A stretch of 64,000 bases of DNA from Symbiodinium natans (GCA_905221605.1 CAJNDS010002644.1:100001-164000), one strand, 5' to 3'. Shown: positions 50,264 to 59,708, counted from the first letter of the stretch. The notes: generated by a model not told the origin, from the letters alone. Translations and numbers: made by a program.

Positions 50264-50404
50264 CTATGGGGTTTCAGGGTTTAGGGTTTAGTGTTTAGGG
50301 CTTAAGGTATAGGGTGTAGGGTTAAGGGTTTTTAGAGTTTAGGGCTAGAGGGTTTCAGGGTTTAGGGTTTAGAGTTTAGGGCTTAGGGTATAATGTGAGA
50401 GTCG

Positions 50405-50545
50405 CTTTTTAATTGGTGTGGTAATGGTAATAATCGCCGGGCCAGAGGGCCCCAGCCGAAGACTACTTTCCATTACGGGAGGTTTTCGGGCCGATGTATG
50501 TAAACAAGTCTATACAGGGGGGTCCGGTGATAATAATAATGGGGT
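50405..50545. mobile_element. Family G-related sequence
   Basis: GGTAATAATCGCCGGGCC near the left and GGGGTCCGGTGATAATAATAATG near the right resemble family G ends. The limits are unclear; similar TTTTCCGGCC sequence recurs at 50560. Confidence 0.4.
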
Positions 50546-50663
50546 GGTATTTGCAAAATTTTCCGGCCAGGAATTGAAAATTTTACTGAACATGGCTTAC
50601 GAGTTCCATTGCAGAGAAGACTTTTCAGCTGAGCTGGCTTGACAGAGCTCCAAGGCTCAGTCT

Positions 50664-50780
50664 TTAGAGAAGCAGATCTCGTTTGAGATTGTTTGCCTTC
50701 TGAGATTGCTGCAGCTCCAGAGCTGCGAGAAACTGCTGTTTCAGGGCTGTTTCTTCACACCCCAGACCCCCAGAATCCTC
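50664..50780 (-). CDS. Terminal exon candidate, helical protein
   Basis: Minus strand reads NYEDSGGLGCEETALKQQFL then AALELQQSQKANNLKRDLLL and TAA. Charged with heptad-like leucines, suggesting a coiled coil. Acceptor not fixed. Confidence 0.48.
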   Translation of the reverse strand, partial: EDSGGLGCEETALKQQFLAALELQQSQKANNLKRDLLL

Positions 50781-51214
50781 ATAATTGACACCCCGCATTT
50801 TTCCCGCATTTTTTCCACCCCTCCAAACCCCGGGGACCAAAACAAGATTGGGGGGGGGTTTAATTATTAGGGACTCTAACATTAGCGTGTATAAGGGTTT
50901 TGAGGTTTAGGGTTGGCATAACTGGGGTGGTAGTCAAACCTTTGAACCCTAAACCCAAACCCCAAACCCAAGTCAACCACCCCAAAACGGGTTTTAAAGT
51001 TTAGGGTTTGGGGCTTTAGGGGTTTGGGGTTTTAGGGTTTGGGTTTCAGGGTTCAGGGTTTAGGGCTTGAGGTTTTGGGGTTCGGGGCATAGGGTTCAGG
51101 GTTGGGCTTCTGGGTTTGGAGTTTTGGGTGGCGTGGGTTTAGAGTTTGGGTTTAGGGATCAAAGGTTTGACCACCACCCCAGTTATGCCAACCCTAAACC
51201 CGAAACCCATGAAC

Positions 51215-51630
51215 CTGCAGGTTGCGCAAGCTTTCGGCTTCGGGCGCGCGTGCGTTGAAGGACATGCCGAGGATCCAAGCCAGCCGGGGCAGCAGCATCC
51301 AGAGGCGGAGCTCTTTGTACCTCTCGGCTTGGGCCCTCCAAAACCCCTAAACCCTAAGCGGCGAAACCGGTAACCCCTAAACCCCAAACCCCTAAACCCT
51401 ACGTCCTATAATCCCTCAACCCCTAAACCTTCAGGTGACCCTAAACCCTAAGCCCAAAAGCCCTAAACCCTAAGCCCTAATCCCCTAACCCCTAAAGAAA
51501 CCCCTAAACCCTGAGGTAGAACTTTTGCCACTTGTGAGCCCAACAGCCCCCGCAAAGCTCAAGCCACACTTATCACATGGCCTCACAATCCCTTAACGAA
51601 AAAAATATATATATATATATATATACATAC

Positions 51631-51661
<31 letters not shown>

Positions 51662-53971
51662 AACGACAACTCAACCCCTAAACCCCTGAAACCACCCCCC
51701 TCCCCCCCCGCCCAAACCGTGAACCCTGAACCCCTACCCCCTTAACCCTAGCCCTAAACCTCCCCCCCTCCCCCCCTGGTTGAAAACAAAAAGTCATCAG
51801 CTGCCGGAGATTCTACACCGAGATACCCCCCAAATGCGCAATCCTTCTGGAATATAGGTTGAACCCAGGAGTAACCTAGGAATAAAACAGGGTACCCTTT
51901 TTGGCTTCAAGGGGATTATAAGGGAGCCCCTCCCCTGAAAAAAGGGAATAAGGGCCTACTCCGGGTCCTAGATATCCTGAACCACTCCACCGGTTGGAGC
52001 ATTGATCCCAGCACTCCAGCAAGAGTTCCCTGTCCAGGGCTCGTTCACGGGCCTGTTCTTGGCGGCGCTCGCAGAAGGCCTGAAAGGCCAACCTAGCATC
52101 CGGAGAAACACCTGGAGGTACCATGGACGGCAGAGCTGAAGATGACGAAGAAGCCTGCGTGGCTGTCAGCAACGGCGCCTCGAAAGGCGCAAAAGTTCCC
52201 AGTGCAGCGGCAGCTGGGCGAGTAACCGCCCCATCCACACGGCCATCGTCAGAAGCAGTCTCGCCATAGTCACCATCAGGATCAAAGCCGGAACTTGGGC
52301 TGCGAGGCCCGCCAGAATAGTCGGACAAAACAGCTGCTGCAGAAAGGCAGCAAAGTGCCAGTGTCATGTAGTGGCCCCAGAGCACTGACACACTCCGACA
52401 GCCAGCCAAAGGTGCCTCAGCCAATTGCAGCAAGACACGTGGCGCCGTGTGTTGCTCATCCAGCAAGCAGATCGTCCAAGGTCTCTGGGGGCCAGCTGCC
52501 CCTAAACCCTAAACCCTAAACCCTAAACCCTAAACCCTAAACCCTAAACCCTAAACCCTAAATCCTAAACCCTAAACCCTAAACCCTAAACCCTAAACCC
52601 TAAACCCTAAACCCTAAACCCTAAACCCTAAACCCTAAACCCTAAACCCTAAACCCTAAACGGCGGAGATCAGTCGCCTCCGCCTGTTTTTGCAGCCTCG
52701 AGTCCATCAGGCATGCTCATGGACCATAAAGACCCCCCAAAACCCTTCATTCCCCTGGTTCTTAGTAGGGTTTAGGGTTTAGGGTTTAGGGTTTAGGGTT
52801 TAGGGTTTAGGGTTTAGGGTTTAGGGTTTAGGGTTTAGGGTGTAGGAGTGGGGAATGAGGGCATTAGGGCCCTATTCTATAACGTTCCCTCATGCCCTAC
52901 CTAAGAGCCAGCCAGTCATTCATACCCCCAAAACCCTTGACCCTCCAGAAACCCCTAAACCCCTAAAACCCCAAAACCGCTAATGTACCAAAACCCCTAA
53001 TACCCTAATACCCCTAAACCGCCTAATACCCCTAACCGCCCTATTACGCCTAGTGCCCCAAAACGCTTAGTACCCCAAAAAACCGCCAAGTCCAAAACCC
53101 TATCAGCCTATATTGACACCCTTCGTCTCGCACCTCTCCGGCTTGTTCAGGCTCTTCCCGGCCTTTTGGATAAGCCTTGGCTCGGAGCTCACTGAGGATT
53201 CCTTTTGACGTTTAGGGTTTAAGGTTTTAGGGTTGAGGGGTTGGTGTTTAGGGTTTAGGGTTTAGGGGTTGGGGTTGGGGCTTCTCAGGGTTTAGGGTTT
53301 CGGGTTTAGGGTTTCGGGTTTAGGGTTTCGGGTTTGGGGTTTAGGGTTTGGGGTTTAGGGTTTGGGGTTTAGGTACACTAAGCTCCATATAAGCCCTAAG
53401 AGTGCAAACGAGGCGCCCGATTTGATGGGGTGAGGGAATCGAACCTCTGAACCCTAAACCCTAAACCCTAAACCCTAAACTCTAAAAAGGGAGAAGAAGA
53501 GCATATAACTGCCGCGTTAAACCGTGTGAGTCCGTTAAAATTACGATCATCAGGGACCCCTATCACAGACCCCCAAATAGTGGTATCCCCTTACCTTAAG
53601 GACCTCAATAAGGTACCCCGAATATCGTAAAACCCCAAATCTGAACCCTAAACCCTAAACCCTAACCCTAAACCCTAAACCCCTAGCCCTAAACCCTGAA
53701 CCCGCAGCTTTTGGAACCCAAAACCAGGCTTTGGGCTTTGGGATCGGCCGCTGCAGGCTGCAGCCAAGGAGCCAAGCGAGAAGGACGGCCGTGCCCACCT
53801 GCGAGCTTTTTTTTTTTTGGGGAGGGGGGTTGGTGGTAGGGTTTAGGGTTTAGGGCTTAGGTTGTAGGGTTTAGGGTTTAATGTTTAGGGTTCCTGCGGC
53901 GCATCCAGGGCACTGACAGCTCGTCGCAGGTGAGGGCGCAGCAGAAGGCGGCCGGCAGAAGTGGAACCTTG
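51215..53971 (-). CDS. Five-exon membrane protein chain, unknown family
   Basis: Exons in order: 53971-53914, 53798-53725, 53191-53134, 52484-51991, 51335-51215. All four introns start GT and end AG, and phases agree (0, 2, 0, 2). First come KVPLLPAAFCCALTCDELS and the hydrophobic VGTAVLLAWLLGCSLQRPIP, then a charged piece. The long exon has WTICLLDEQHTAPRVLLQLA, a hydrophobic YMTLALCCLSAAAVL, a low-complexity Asp/Ser/Ala region, and a charged helix FQAFCERRQEQARERALDRE. The last exon reads AQAERYKELRLWMLLPRLAW then ILGMSFNARAPEAESLRNLQ. The introns contain telomeric arrays, family F and A elements and a tRNA-like fragment. The 5' and 3' ends are not found. No known domain. Confidence 0.62.
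51598..51662. repeat. AT microsatellite
   Basis: Alternating TA with a few ACATAC interruptions. Confidence 0.97.
51862..51971 (-). mobile_element. Family A introner-like element
   Basis: GAACCCAGGAGTAACCTAGG and the opposite CTAGGACCCGGAGTAGGCCC are inverted ends; interior AGGGTACCCTTTTTGGCTT and GGGGATTATAAGGGAGCC match the family. It lies inside the inferred intron 51336-51990. Confidence 0.75.
52501..52664 (-). repeat. CCCTAAA array within an intron
   Basis: Twenty-three units, the longest perfect stretch of this orientation in the window, with a single CCCTAAT variant. It lies in the inferred intron 52485-53133. Confidence 0.97.
52767..52850 (+). repeat. TTTAGGG array facing the previous one
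   Basis: Eleven units in the same inferred intron as 52501-52664 but in opposite orientation, so the pair could fold back in the transcript. Confidence 0.95.
53210..53385 (+). repeat. Degenerate TTTAGGG variants
   Basis: Alternating GGGTTTC, GGGTTTG and GGGTTTA units with higher-order alternation at 53293-53372. Confidence 0.88.
53422..53449 (-). pseudogene. tRNA 3'-half-like fragment
   Basis: On the minus strand a T-arm GAGGTTCGATTCCCTC (stem GAGGG-like pairing with CCTC and a perfect B-box GGTTCGATTCC) is followed by ACCCCATCA, which looks like a 3' acceptor strand. The expected 5' half is replaced by TTTAGGG repeats. Could be a tRNA or tRNA-derived SINE remnant, or chance. Confidence 0.4.
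53556..53640. mobile_element. Family F dispersed element
   Basis: GGGACCCCTATCACAGACCC, CAAATAGTGGTATCCCCTT, GACCTCAATAAGGTACCCCG, ATATCGTAAAACCCC. Confidence 0.7.
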
Positions 53972-53994
53972 CTGGGGTCATGAAAGGGTAAGGC

Positions 53995-54126
53995 TTGGGA
54001 TGTTCCCCCTAAACCCTAAACCCTAAGCCCCCCTGATACTAGCAGCTCCTTAATTAATAAGGGTTATAGTACCCCCTAGTATAATCCCTATTAAGGACTG
54101 TTAGTATAAGGGGGGAACATCCCAAA
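53995..54126. mobile_element. Family E element split by telomeric repeats
   Basis: Terminal inverted repeats TTGGGATGTTCCCCC and GGGGGGAACATCCCAA are intact. In the left arm, three CCCTAAA-type units sit between the terminal repeat and the TGATACTAGCAGCTCCTTAA interior, which otherwise pairs with TTAAGGACTGTTAGTATAAG. Confidence 0.8.
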
Positions 54127-54582
54127 GGTAGGGCTTTAACCTTGTAGGCTTATAGGGTTTTAGGTCTAGGCGTTTACCCGAAGAGGGGTTACAGGGTTTC
54201 GGGCTGAGGGTTTAAGGTTTAACCTTATAGGGTGCTGGTGTCTTAAAGGGTAGGGCCTGGCTTTAACCTGTAGGGTTTAGGGCTTTAACCTTACAAGGTC
54301 TTGACCTTGTAGGGTTAGAGAGTCATGTCTTAAAGGGTAGGGCTTTGCCCTTTTGGGGTTGTAGGTTTTTGGGGTTTAGGGTTTAGGTTTTTAACCTTAT
54401 GGGCTTTAGGGTTTAGGGTTTAGGGCTTTAACCTTATAGGCATATTGAGTTTAGGCTTTGGGGTGTAAACCTTACAAGGTGTTGACCTTATAGGACTTCA
54501 GGGTGTGGATTTATATCGCTAGGGTGGGGGGGGGGGGGGGGGTGCTGGACCCTAAGCCCTAATTAAACCCTAAACCCTAAAC
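54127..54582. other. Repetitive unassigned region
   Basis: Recurring motifs GGCTTTAACCTTGTAGG, AACCTTATAGG and TCTTAAAGGGTAGGGC appear four or five times between 54130 and 54505. A G tract (54527-54542) follows. No gene supported. Confidence 0.6.
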
Positions 54583-54647
54583 CCTAGCAATCTCGTGGGC
54601 TTGTCGTGCTGCGTCTGCCGCGTGAGCGGTGTCCAGAAGGCCCCGAG
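54583..54647 (-). CDS. Exon, Ala-rich helical protein, telomeric donor
   Basis: Acceptor AAAAAGCAG, then RGLLDTAHAADAARQAHEIA then R, donor AGG|GTTTAGGG. Helix-prone. Lies between the chains at 53971 and 55074. Confidence 0.52.
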
Positions 54648-54654
54648 CTGCTTT

Positions 54655-54870
54655 TTTGGGGTGCATAGGGTTTAGGGTTATGGGTGTACAGGGTTTAGGG
54701 TTTAGGGTTTCGGGTTTAGGGTTGTGGGTGTACAGGGTTTAGGGTGTAATTGTAGGGGTTAGTTCGGTTTAGGGTGTTTAGGGTTTAGGGTGTACAGGGA
54801 TTAGGGTGTATAGTGTATAGGGTTTAGGGTGTTTAGGGTTTAGGGTTTAGGGCTTTAGAGTTTTGGGGTC
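54655..54870 (+). repeat. Telomere-variant block
   Basis: TTTAGGG, GTGTACAGGG and GTTTAGGGTG units mixed in an irregular tandem. Confidence 0.8.
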
Positions 54871-54969
54871 GAGTAAAATGGATTGGGCAATGCCCGGCCT
54901 ATGAGGCCCCTGGCTACTTGGGACTGTTTCCCAACGGGGAGGGGGGGGGGTTTAGGGTTCGCGTTCAGG

Positions 54970-55073
54970 TCCCTAAACCCTAAACCCTAAACCCTAAACC
55001 CTAAACCTTAAACCCTAAACCCTAAACCCTAAGCCCTAAACCCTAAACCCTAAACCAACCCTAAACCCGAAAC
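54970..55073 (-). repeat. CCCTAAA array
   Basis: Thirteen units with variants. The adjacent minus-strand exon ends at a GTTTCGGGTTTAGGG donor. Confidence 0.92.
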
Positions 55074-55195
55074 AAACTCGTGGACGCGAGAAGCCAAAGG
55101 GGACCACCGGCCAGCAGAGATGTCGGCATCAATGCACTCCTTGCCTTGGCTGACTTCCTTACCTTTTTCCTTTTCGGCTCCTTTATTTGTAGTTT
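55074..55195 (-). CDS. Exon, charged protein
   Basis: Acceptor TAATTGTAG, then TTNKGAEKEKGKEVSQGKEC then IDADISAGRWSPLASRVHEF, donor TTT|GTTTCGGG. 122 nt, phase 1 to 0. The plus strand is also open and hydrophobic there, but the minus frame has better splice sites. Confidence 0.48.
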
Positions 55196-55202
55196 CTACA
55201 AT

Positions 55203-55270
55203 TAGGGTTTAGGGTTTAGGGTTTAGGGTTTAGGGTTCAGGGTTTAGGGTTTAGGGTTTAGGGTTTAGGG
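55203..55270 (+). repeat. TTTAGGG array
   Basis: Nine units between two minus-strand exons. Confidence 0.95.
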
Positions 55271-55274
55271 CGTC

Positions 55275-57135
55275 CTAAGAGCCAGCCAGAAGAAAGCCCA
55301 AGTTGCTCAGGATCTGACGGATGACGCCCGTGTCGTCAGAGGTGGTCGTGTGGCTTCGGTGGCTCCGATAGCTCTCATGGTACATCCAGGTGCGGTAGAG
55401 CATCGGCACAGGCTTGAAGATGTACTTGTCCTTTTTCAGCTTCTCCACCGTCCTCAGTGCCCAGGGGCATTATCACCCAATTATAACGATTTTCGGGCAG
55501 TTAAGGGGCTTCTAAGTGGGCTATAAGTACAGTTATTGGGCTATAACTACCATGAACCTCCAAGTATAGTGGCCCTTCTATGTAGGACATGGTGGCCCCC
55601 AAGAAGGTTCCAACATCCGCCCTTAGCTTGACCTGCAGTTCAACACCCCAAAAGCGTGATACCCCTAAACCCTAAACCCTAAACCCTACACCCTACACCC
55701 TAAACCCTAAACCCTAAACCCTAAACCCTAAACCCTAAACCCCCATACTGCGCGAGAACCAGGGTTCCCTTCCACGACACCCCGTGACCAGAGATCCACT
55801 GCGTGGAAGTCGTAGCGGTTGTGTCCGTCGTAGACCAGCTTCACCTCGCGGTCTTAGGGCTTATAGGGTTCTAGGGTTTTTTTATGGCGTTTTAGAGTTT
55901 TTAGGGGTTTTAGGCGTTTCAAGGGTTTCTAGGGTTTCTGGGGTTTCTGGGGTTTGTAGGGTTTGCTGGGTTTACAGGTTTTATAGGGTGCTTAGGGTTT
56001 CTAGGGTTTGTGGGGTTTGGGGGTTTGTAGGGCGCTTAGGGTTCTAGGGTTTCTAGGGTGCTTAGGGTTCTAGGGTTTGTAGGGTTTGTGGGATTTAAAG
56101 GATTTGTAGGGTTTATAGGGCTTAGGCTCAGCGGGGCCGTAGAGCTTCAGGTTTCCACCCCCCAAGGTTCCCCTCCCGCACCCCCGGCCCTATTAATGAT
56201 GCGAACTTTTGGCAACTAACCTCCGAGCCAGATGCTCCCTCCTATAACCCGAATCAAGGGAGCGTTCAGGTGCCCTTACTGCTACGCCATCAACCCCTCA
56301 ACCCTAGCTCCTTCGAAAGTGCCACAACCCCTCGCAGCGGTCTCAGCGACAGACGAACTTGACAAGGTATTGACATCATCTCCAAAGCTTAGAGATGATT
56401 GATCAACCTACTGTGCTGATTAGAAACATCAGCGACTTCACTTCTATGGAACGGACTGACTCCAAATCCGAGCCAGGCCTAAACCTGAAAAACCTAGCCC
56501 AACCCAATATCGAAAGAACGGCCCCGAGAAAAAGAGACGATGCCTGGTCATGAAGACACCTTCGGAAGGAGTGTCTTAGGCCCGCATCCCAACCTTCACG
56601 GGTTTAGGGTTTATAATGTTTAGGGTTTAGGGTTCCCTCAACCCCAAAAAAGTTGTGAAAGCCCCCTGAGCCCTGAATCCAGAAATCCCGCTCCGTAAGC
56701 CCATAGCCTTGGGATGTTGCCCGCTTATCCTAACAGTCCTTCATAGGGACTCGAATAGGGGATACGACAATCCCTCTTAAGGACTGTTAGTATAAGGTGA
56801 GAAAATCCCAAGCTAAGCCCTACTTGGAGGTTCATGGTACTTAGTAACCCAGTTATAAATGTATTTATAACCCAATTATAACTATTTTTTGGGGCACTTC
56901 AGGGGCTTACAAGTGGGTTTTAACTACACTTATAACGGGTTACGAAGTCCCTAACCCTAAACCCTAAACCCTAAACCCTAAACCCTAAACCCTAAAGGCC
57001 CTAAACCCAAAACCCAAAACCCAAAGCCCAAAGCCCTAAACCCTGAACCCTGAACCCTAAAACGAAACCCGCGCCTTGGCCGACACCGGGTCGCGCACGA
57101 CGCGGCCGATGAAGGAAGGGCCGTGGGGTCCCATC
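55275..57135 (-). CDS. Three-exon chain, unknown family, 3' end of gene
   Basis: Exons 57135-57069, 55844-55789 and 55452-55275. Phases agree (0 and 2), with GT-AG introns. The protein reads MGPHGPSFIGRVVRDPVSAK, AR, then VKLVYDGHNRYDFHAVDL, W, then TVEKLKKDKYIFKPVPMLYR, TWMYHESYRSHRSHTTTSDD and ends LSNLGFLLAGS with TAG. YDGHNRYD superficially resembles the His motif of OTU proteases, but the order and the Arg in the catalytic position do not fit. GRVV-D--S-KA-VKLVYDG looks more like a small SH3/Tudor-like barrel, which is only a guess. The first donor is CGG|GTTTCG. The introns contain telomeric arrays and family D and E elements. The 5' end was not found. Confidence 0.65.
55475..55570. mobile_element. 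Family D element within an intron
   Basis: CCCAATTATAACGATTTTCG, GGGCTATAAGTACAGTTATT and the end CTACCATGAACCTCCAAGTA match family D. It lies inside the inferred intron 55453-55788. Confidence 0.65.
55660..55745 (-). repeat. CCCTAAA array within the same intron
   Basis: Eleven units with two CCCTACA variants, inside the inferred intron 55453-55788. Confidence 0.93.
55855..56135 (+). repeat. Degenerate GGGTTTNT-type tandem
   Basis: Units GGGTTTCTA, GGGTTTCTG, GGGTTTGTA and GGGTGCTTA in irregular order; related to but distinct from TTTAGGG. Confidence 0.85.
56140..56600. other. Single-copy unassigned sequence
   Basis: Mixed composition, no heptamers, no motif or splice support. A tRNA-like look around 56240-56290 did not hold up. 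Confidence 0.4.
56706..56812. mobile_element. Family E inverted-repeat element
   Basis: CTTGGGATGTTGCCCGCTTA / TAAGGTGAGAAAATCCCAAG ends; interior AACAGTCCTTCATAGGGA pairs with TCCCTCTTAAGGACTGTT. Confidence 0.85.
56816..56952. mobile_element. Family D element
   Basis: CTACTTGGAGGTTCATGGTA then CTTAGTAACCCAGTTATA; distal GGGTTACGAAGT. It abuts family E with four bases between. Confidence 0.75.
56945..57062 (-). repeat. CCCTAAA array with variant tail
   Basis: Seven CCCTAAA units, then CCCAAAA, CCCAAAG and CCCTGAA runs of two to three units each. Confidence 0.92.
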
Positions 57136-57154
57136 CTTAAACTTTGCAGTTGGG

Positions 57155-57318
57155 GGTTAGGGTTTAGGGTTTAGGGTTTAGGGTTAGGGTTTAGGGTTTA
57201 GGGTTTAGGGTTTAGGGTTTAGGGTTTAGGGTTTAGGGTTTAGGGTTTAGGGTTTAGGGTTTAGGGTTTAGGGTTTAGGGTTTAGGGTTTAGGGTTTAGG
57301 GTTTAGGGTTTAGGATTG
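57155..57318 (+). repeat. Longest TTTAGGG array in the window
   Basis: About twenty-three units. Flanked by diverged copies of TTTGCAGTTGGGG (57140-57153 and 57320-57333). Confidence 0.97.
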
Positions 57319-57838
57319 AATTTTGCAGTTGGGGCTTTTGGGGGGGGTTTAGCAGTTTAGCACTTGTTTTCTGGTGTAAGGGTGGGGGCCCATCCGATGT
57401 TGAATTTTGCAGTTGGGGGCTTTGGGGCTTGGCAATTCTTCTGGTGTAAGGTTCTGGTTTGCCGTCGGGGCTTGTGGGGTTTAGGTTATTTGGGGTGTAA
57501 GGTCCTACGGATTGGGTCTGAAGACGGCATGTTTTTGCACTCAGGGTTGACCACCACTAGTGCCACTACCCCCAACACTTCTACTGTTGCCACTCCTACT
57601 CCGACTCCCACTATGCTTTGGGCTTCGGGTTGGAGGCTCCGGGATTTTAACTTTGGGTTGGCACTGCTGGGGTCTTCAGGTAGTTGTAGAGTCTGGACGT
57701 TGTTACGGAACGTGACGGTTCATGGATGCTGCGCTGGCAGCATGGACGTACTTGCGGCTCGCCGGGTTGTCCGTCTCTTGCTAGGGTTGAAGCTTTGGGA
57801 CTTCGGGCTTCTTGGGACTTCGGGCTTCGAGTGTATGG
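57319..57838. other. Ambiguous coding potential
   Basis: The plus strand has a 166-codon open frame (57364-57864), but it starts in telomere-derived GTTTGGGG sequence. The minus strand near 57785-57650 reads RDGQPGEPQVRPCCQRSIHE then PSRSVTTSRLYNYLKTPAVP and stops. Neither has clear splice sites. TTTTGCAGTTGGGG is repeated at 57320 and 57405. Confidence 0.3.
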
Positions 57839-57839
57839 C

Positions 57840-57942
57840 TGAAACCCTAAACCCTAAACCCTAAACCCTAAACCCTAAACCCTAAACCCTAAACCCTAAA
57901 CCCTAAACCCTAAACCCTAAACCCTAAACCCTAAACCCTACC
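57840..57942 (-). repeat. CCCTAAA array
   Basis: Fourteen perfect units. Confidence 0.97.
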
Positions 57943-57963
57943 CCTCGACCCTGTGGTCTGCCG

Positions 57964-58150
57964 GTGCTTGATGGCCGTTTGCAAGCCGCCACGGGATGGT
58001 GGGGTGGGTCTGCAGGCGTTACCGCTCGAGCTGCTGAAGCTCGAAAGCTCGAACCCCTAATAAAACCCTATGTGTTCACACAAGCCCGGGAAAAAAAGGT
58101 TGCAACCCAGCGCTGCCCCTTGGAGTTCGAACCCTGGGGGTTTAAGGTTT
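57964..58150 (+). CDS. Possible exon, unknown protein
   Basis: Open plus-strand frame GVTARAAEARKLEPLIKPYV then FTQAREKKVATQRCPLEFEP, ending in a GTTTAAGG/TTTAGGG block that could be a donor. Confidence 0.33.
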
Positions 58151-58324
58151 AGGGTTTAGGGTTTAGGGTTTAGGGTTTAGTGTTTAGATGTGGGTTCGAG
58201 GGGAACATGGAACTTCAGGTTCCGGACGAGACTTCGGGTGTTGGAGCCCGGGGCTCGGACATCTCAGTTCCCTTACCCTGGGTTCCAACACCACCCCCCC
58301 GTTAGGGTTTAAGGTTTGTGGGGA

Positions 58325-59030
58325 GCCGGACACTTAAAGAATTGGACTTTGATGACTCCGCCTATCCGAAACGTCCGAGGGCACCTTAGAACAAGACACA
58401 TCTGAATCGTAAACTTGAGAGAGCATGAGTACAATCCGTGTGCGAGCAGATATCCCTGAAATCCTTGATCGATGTCTCTTGGGTCTTGTCGCTCTGTGGA
58501 GCATGCTGCTCTGAACTCGTTGCATGTTACTCTTGTCGTTGTTCATCGCGTGAAATAACCCTCAACCCTAAACCTAAACCCCGCTTGGGGGTTGGGGTGG
58601 GGGGGAGACCCGGAGCTCTTCTCTTTACTTCTCGATGGAAGGGTCTTTACTCTTATTCCTTACTCATACTTTTCATAGTCCCTAAAACAGCAGCCAACTT
58701 AACCCTCTTTAATCCACACCCTAACACCCCGAAACCTGAAACGCTAAAACCCTAAAACCCTGAAACGCTAAAACCCTAAAACACTAAAACCCTGAAAACC
58801 CTTAAACAACCCTGAAAAACCCGTTCAAAACTCCAAAAACCCGAAAACCCCTAAAGAATCCCAAAAACACATAAAACCCTGAAAAACCTAGAAAACCTTA
58901 AAACCCTAAACCCCCCCACCCCAAATAAAAAAAAAAAAAACCTTAAACAACACCAAAACCCCTTCAAGAACGGCCGAGCATCAAAGGATTGTCTGGGTCT
59001 CCCCAGTCCGCAGACTCGACCTACCATGCG
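58325..59030. other. Unassigned; A/C-rich degenerate tail
   Basis: 58330-58555 is open on both strands without a decisive motif. 58680-58960 is degenerate AAACCCT-like sequence with an A tract (58926-58940). Confidence 0.35.
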
Positions 59031-59034
59031 TTGC

Positions 59035-59345
59035 GGTTTAGGCTTTAGGCTTTAGGCTTTAGGCTTTAGGCTTTAGGCTTTAGGCTTTAGGCTTTAGGCT
59101 TTAGGGTTTAGGGTTTAGGGTTTAGGGTTGAGGGTTAAGGTTAAGGGTTTAGGGTTTGAGGTTTGGGGTTTTGGGTTTAGGGTTTACGGTTTAGGGTTTA
59201 GGATTCAGGGTTTAGGGCTGAGGGTTTAGGGTTTAGGGTGTAGGATTCAGGGTTTAGGGTTTAGGGTTGAGGGTTTAGGGTGTAGGGTGTAGGGTTTAGG
59301 GTTTGAGGCTTTGGGGCTTTGGAGCTTTGGGGCTTTGGGGCTTTG
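59035..59345 (+). repeat. Telomere-variant array (TTTAGGC)n then mixed units
   Basis: About ten TTTAGGC units (59035-59103), then TTTAGGG/TTGAGGG/GTGTAGG units, then GGGGCTTT units (59305-59348). Confidence 0.95.
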
Positions 59346-59639
59346 GGGGGTGCCCTATGCCCCGAAATCCAAGCCCAAAATCCAAGCCCGAAACCCTAAA
59401 CCATAACCCTAAACCCTAAACCTGAAACCCCCAACGACTTGGGGGGGGGGGGGATGTTGCAGGCATGCTGTTGTCATAGTAAGTGTTTAGAGCTGAGGCT
59501 TACGGTCTAGACTTGGGTTTACATCAAGCTTCAGCTTCGCAATATTTCAAGAGAAATCCTCCAAAATGAGCCGTGAGAAGCCAAAAGGCCAGCCCTCAGA
59601 AAAAAACCCTCTGAATCCCCCGAAAACACTACCCTAAAG

Positions 59640-59708
59640 CCTCTGAACCCCTAAACCCTAAACCCTAAACCCTAAACCCTAAACCCTAAACCCTAAACCC
59701 TAAAGCTT
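59640..59708 (-). repeat. CCCTAAA array
   Basis: Eight units. Confidence 0.93.

Noticed and set aside
55789-55844. OTU-type cysteine protease motif (YDGHNRYD)
   Set aside because: The catalytic His position would be Arg and the flanking exons do not match an OTU fold; the similarity is limited to a few residues.
56238-56300. Possible tRNA gene
   Set aside because: A TTCGGG-containing stretch looked tRNA-like on the minus strand, but no consistent acceptor stem or T-arm pairing could be drawn.
57364-57864. 166-codon plus-strand open frame as a complete gene
   Set aside because: Its first third is derived from GTTTGGGG telomere-variant sequence and its end from CCCTAAA units; the minus strand has an equally good alternative.
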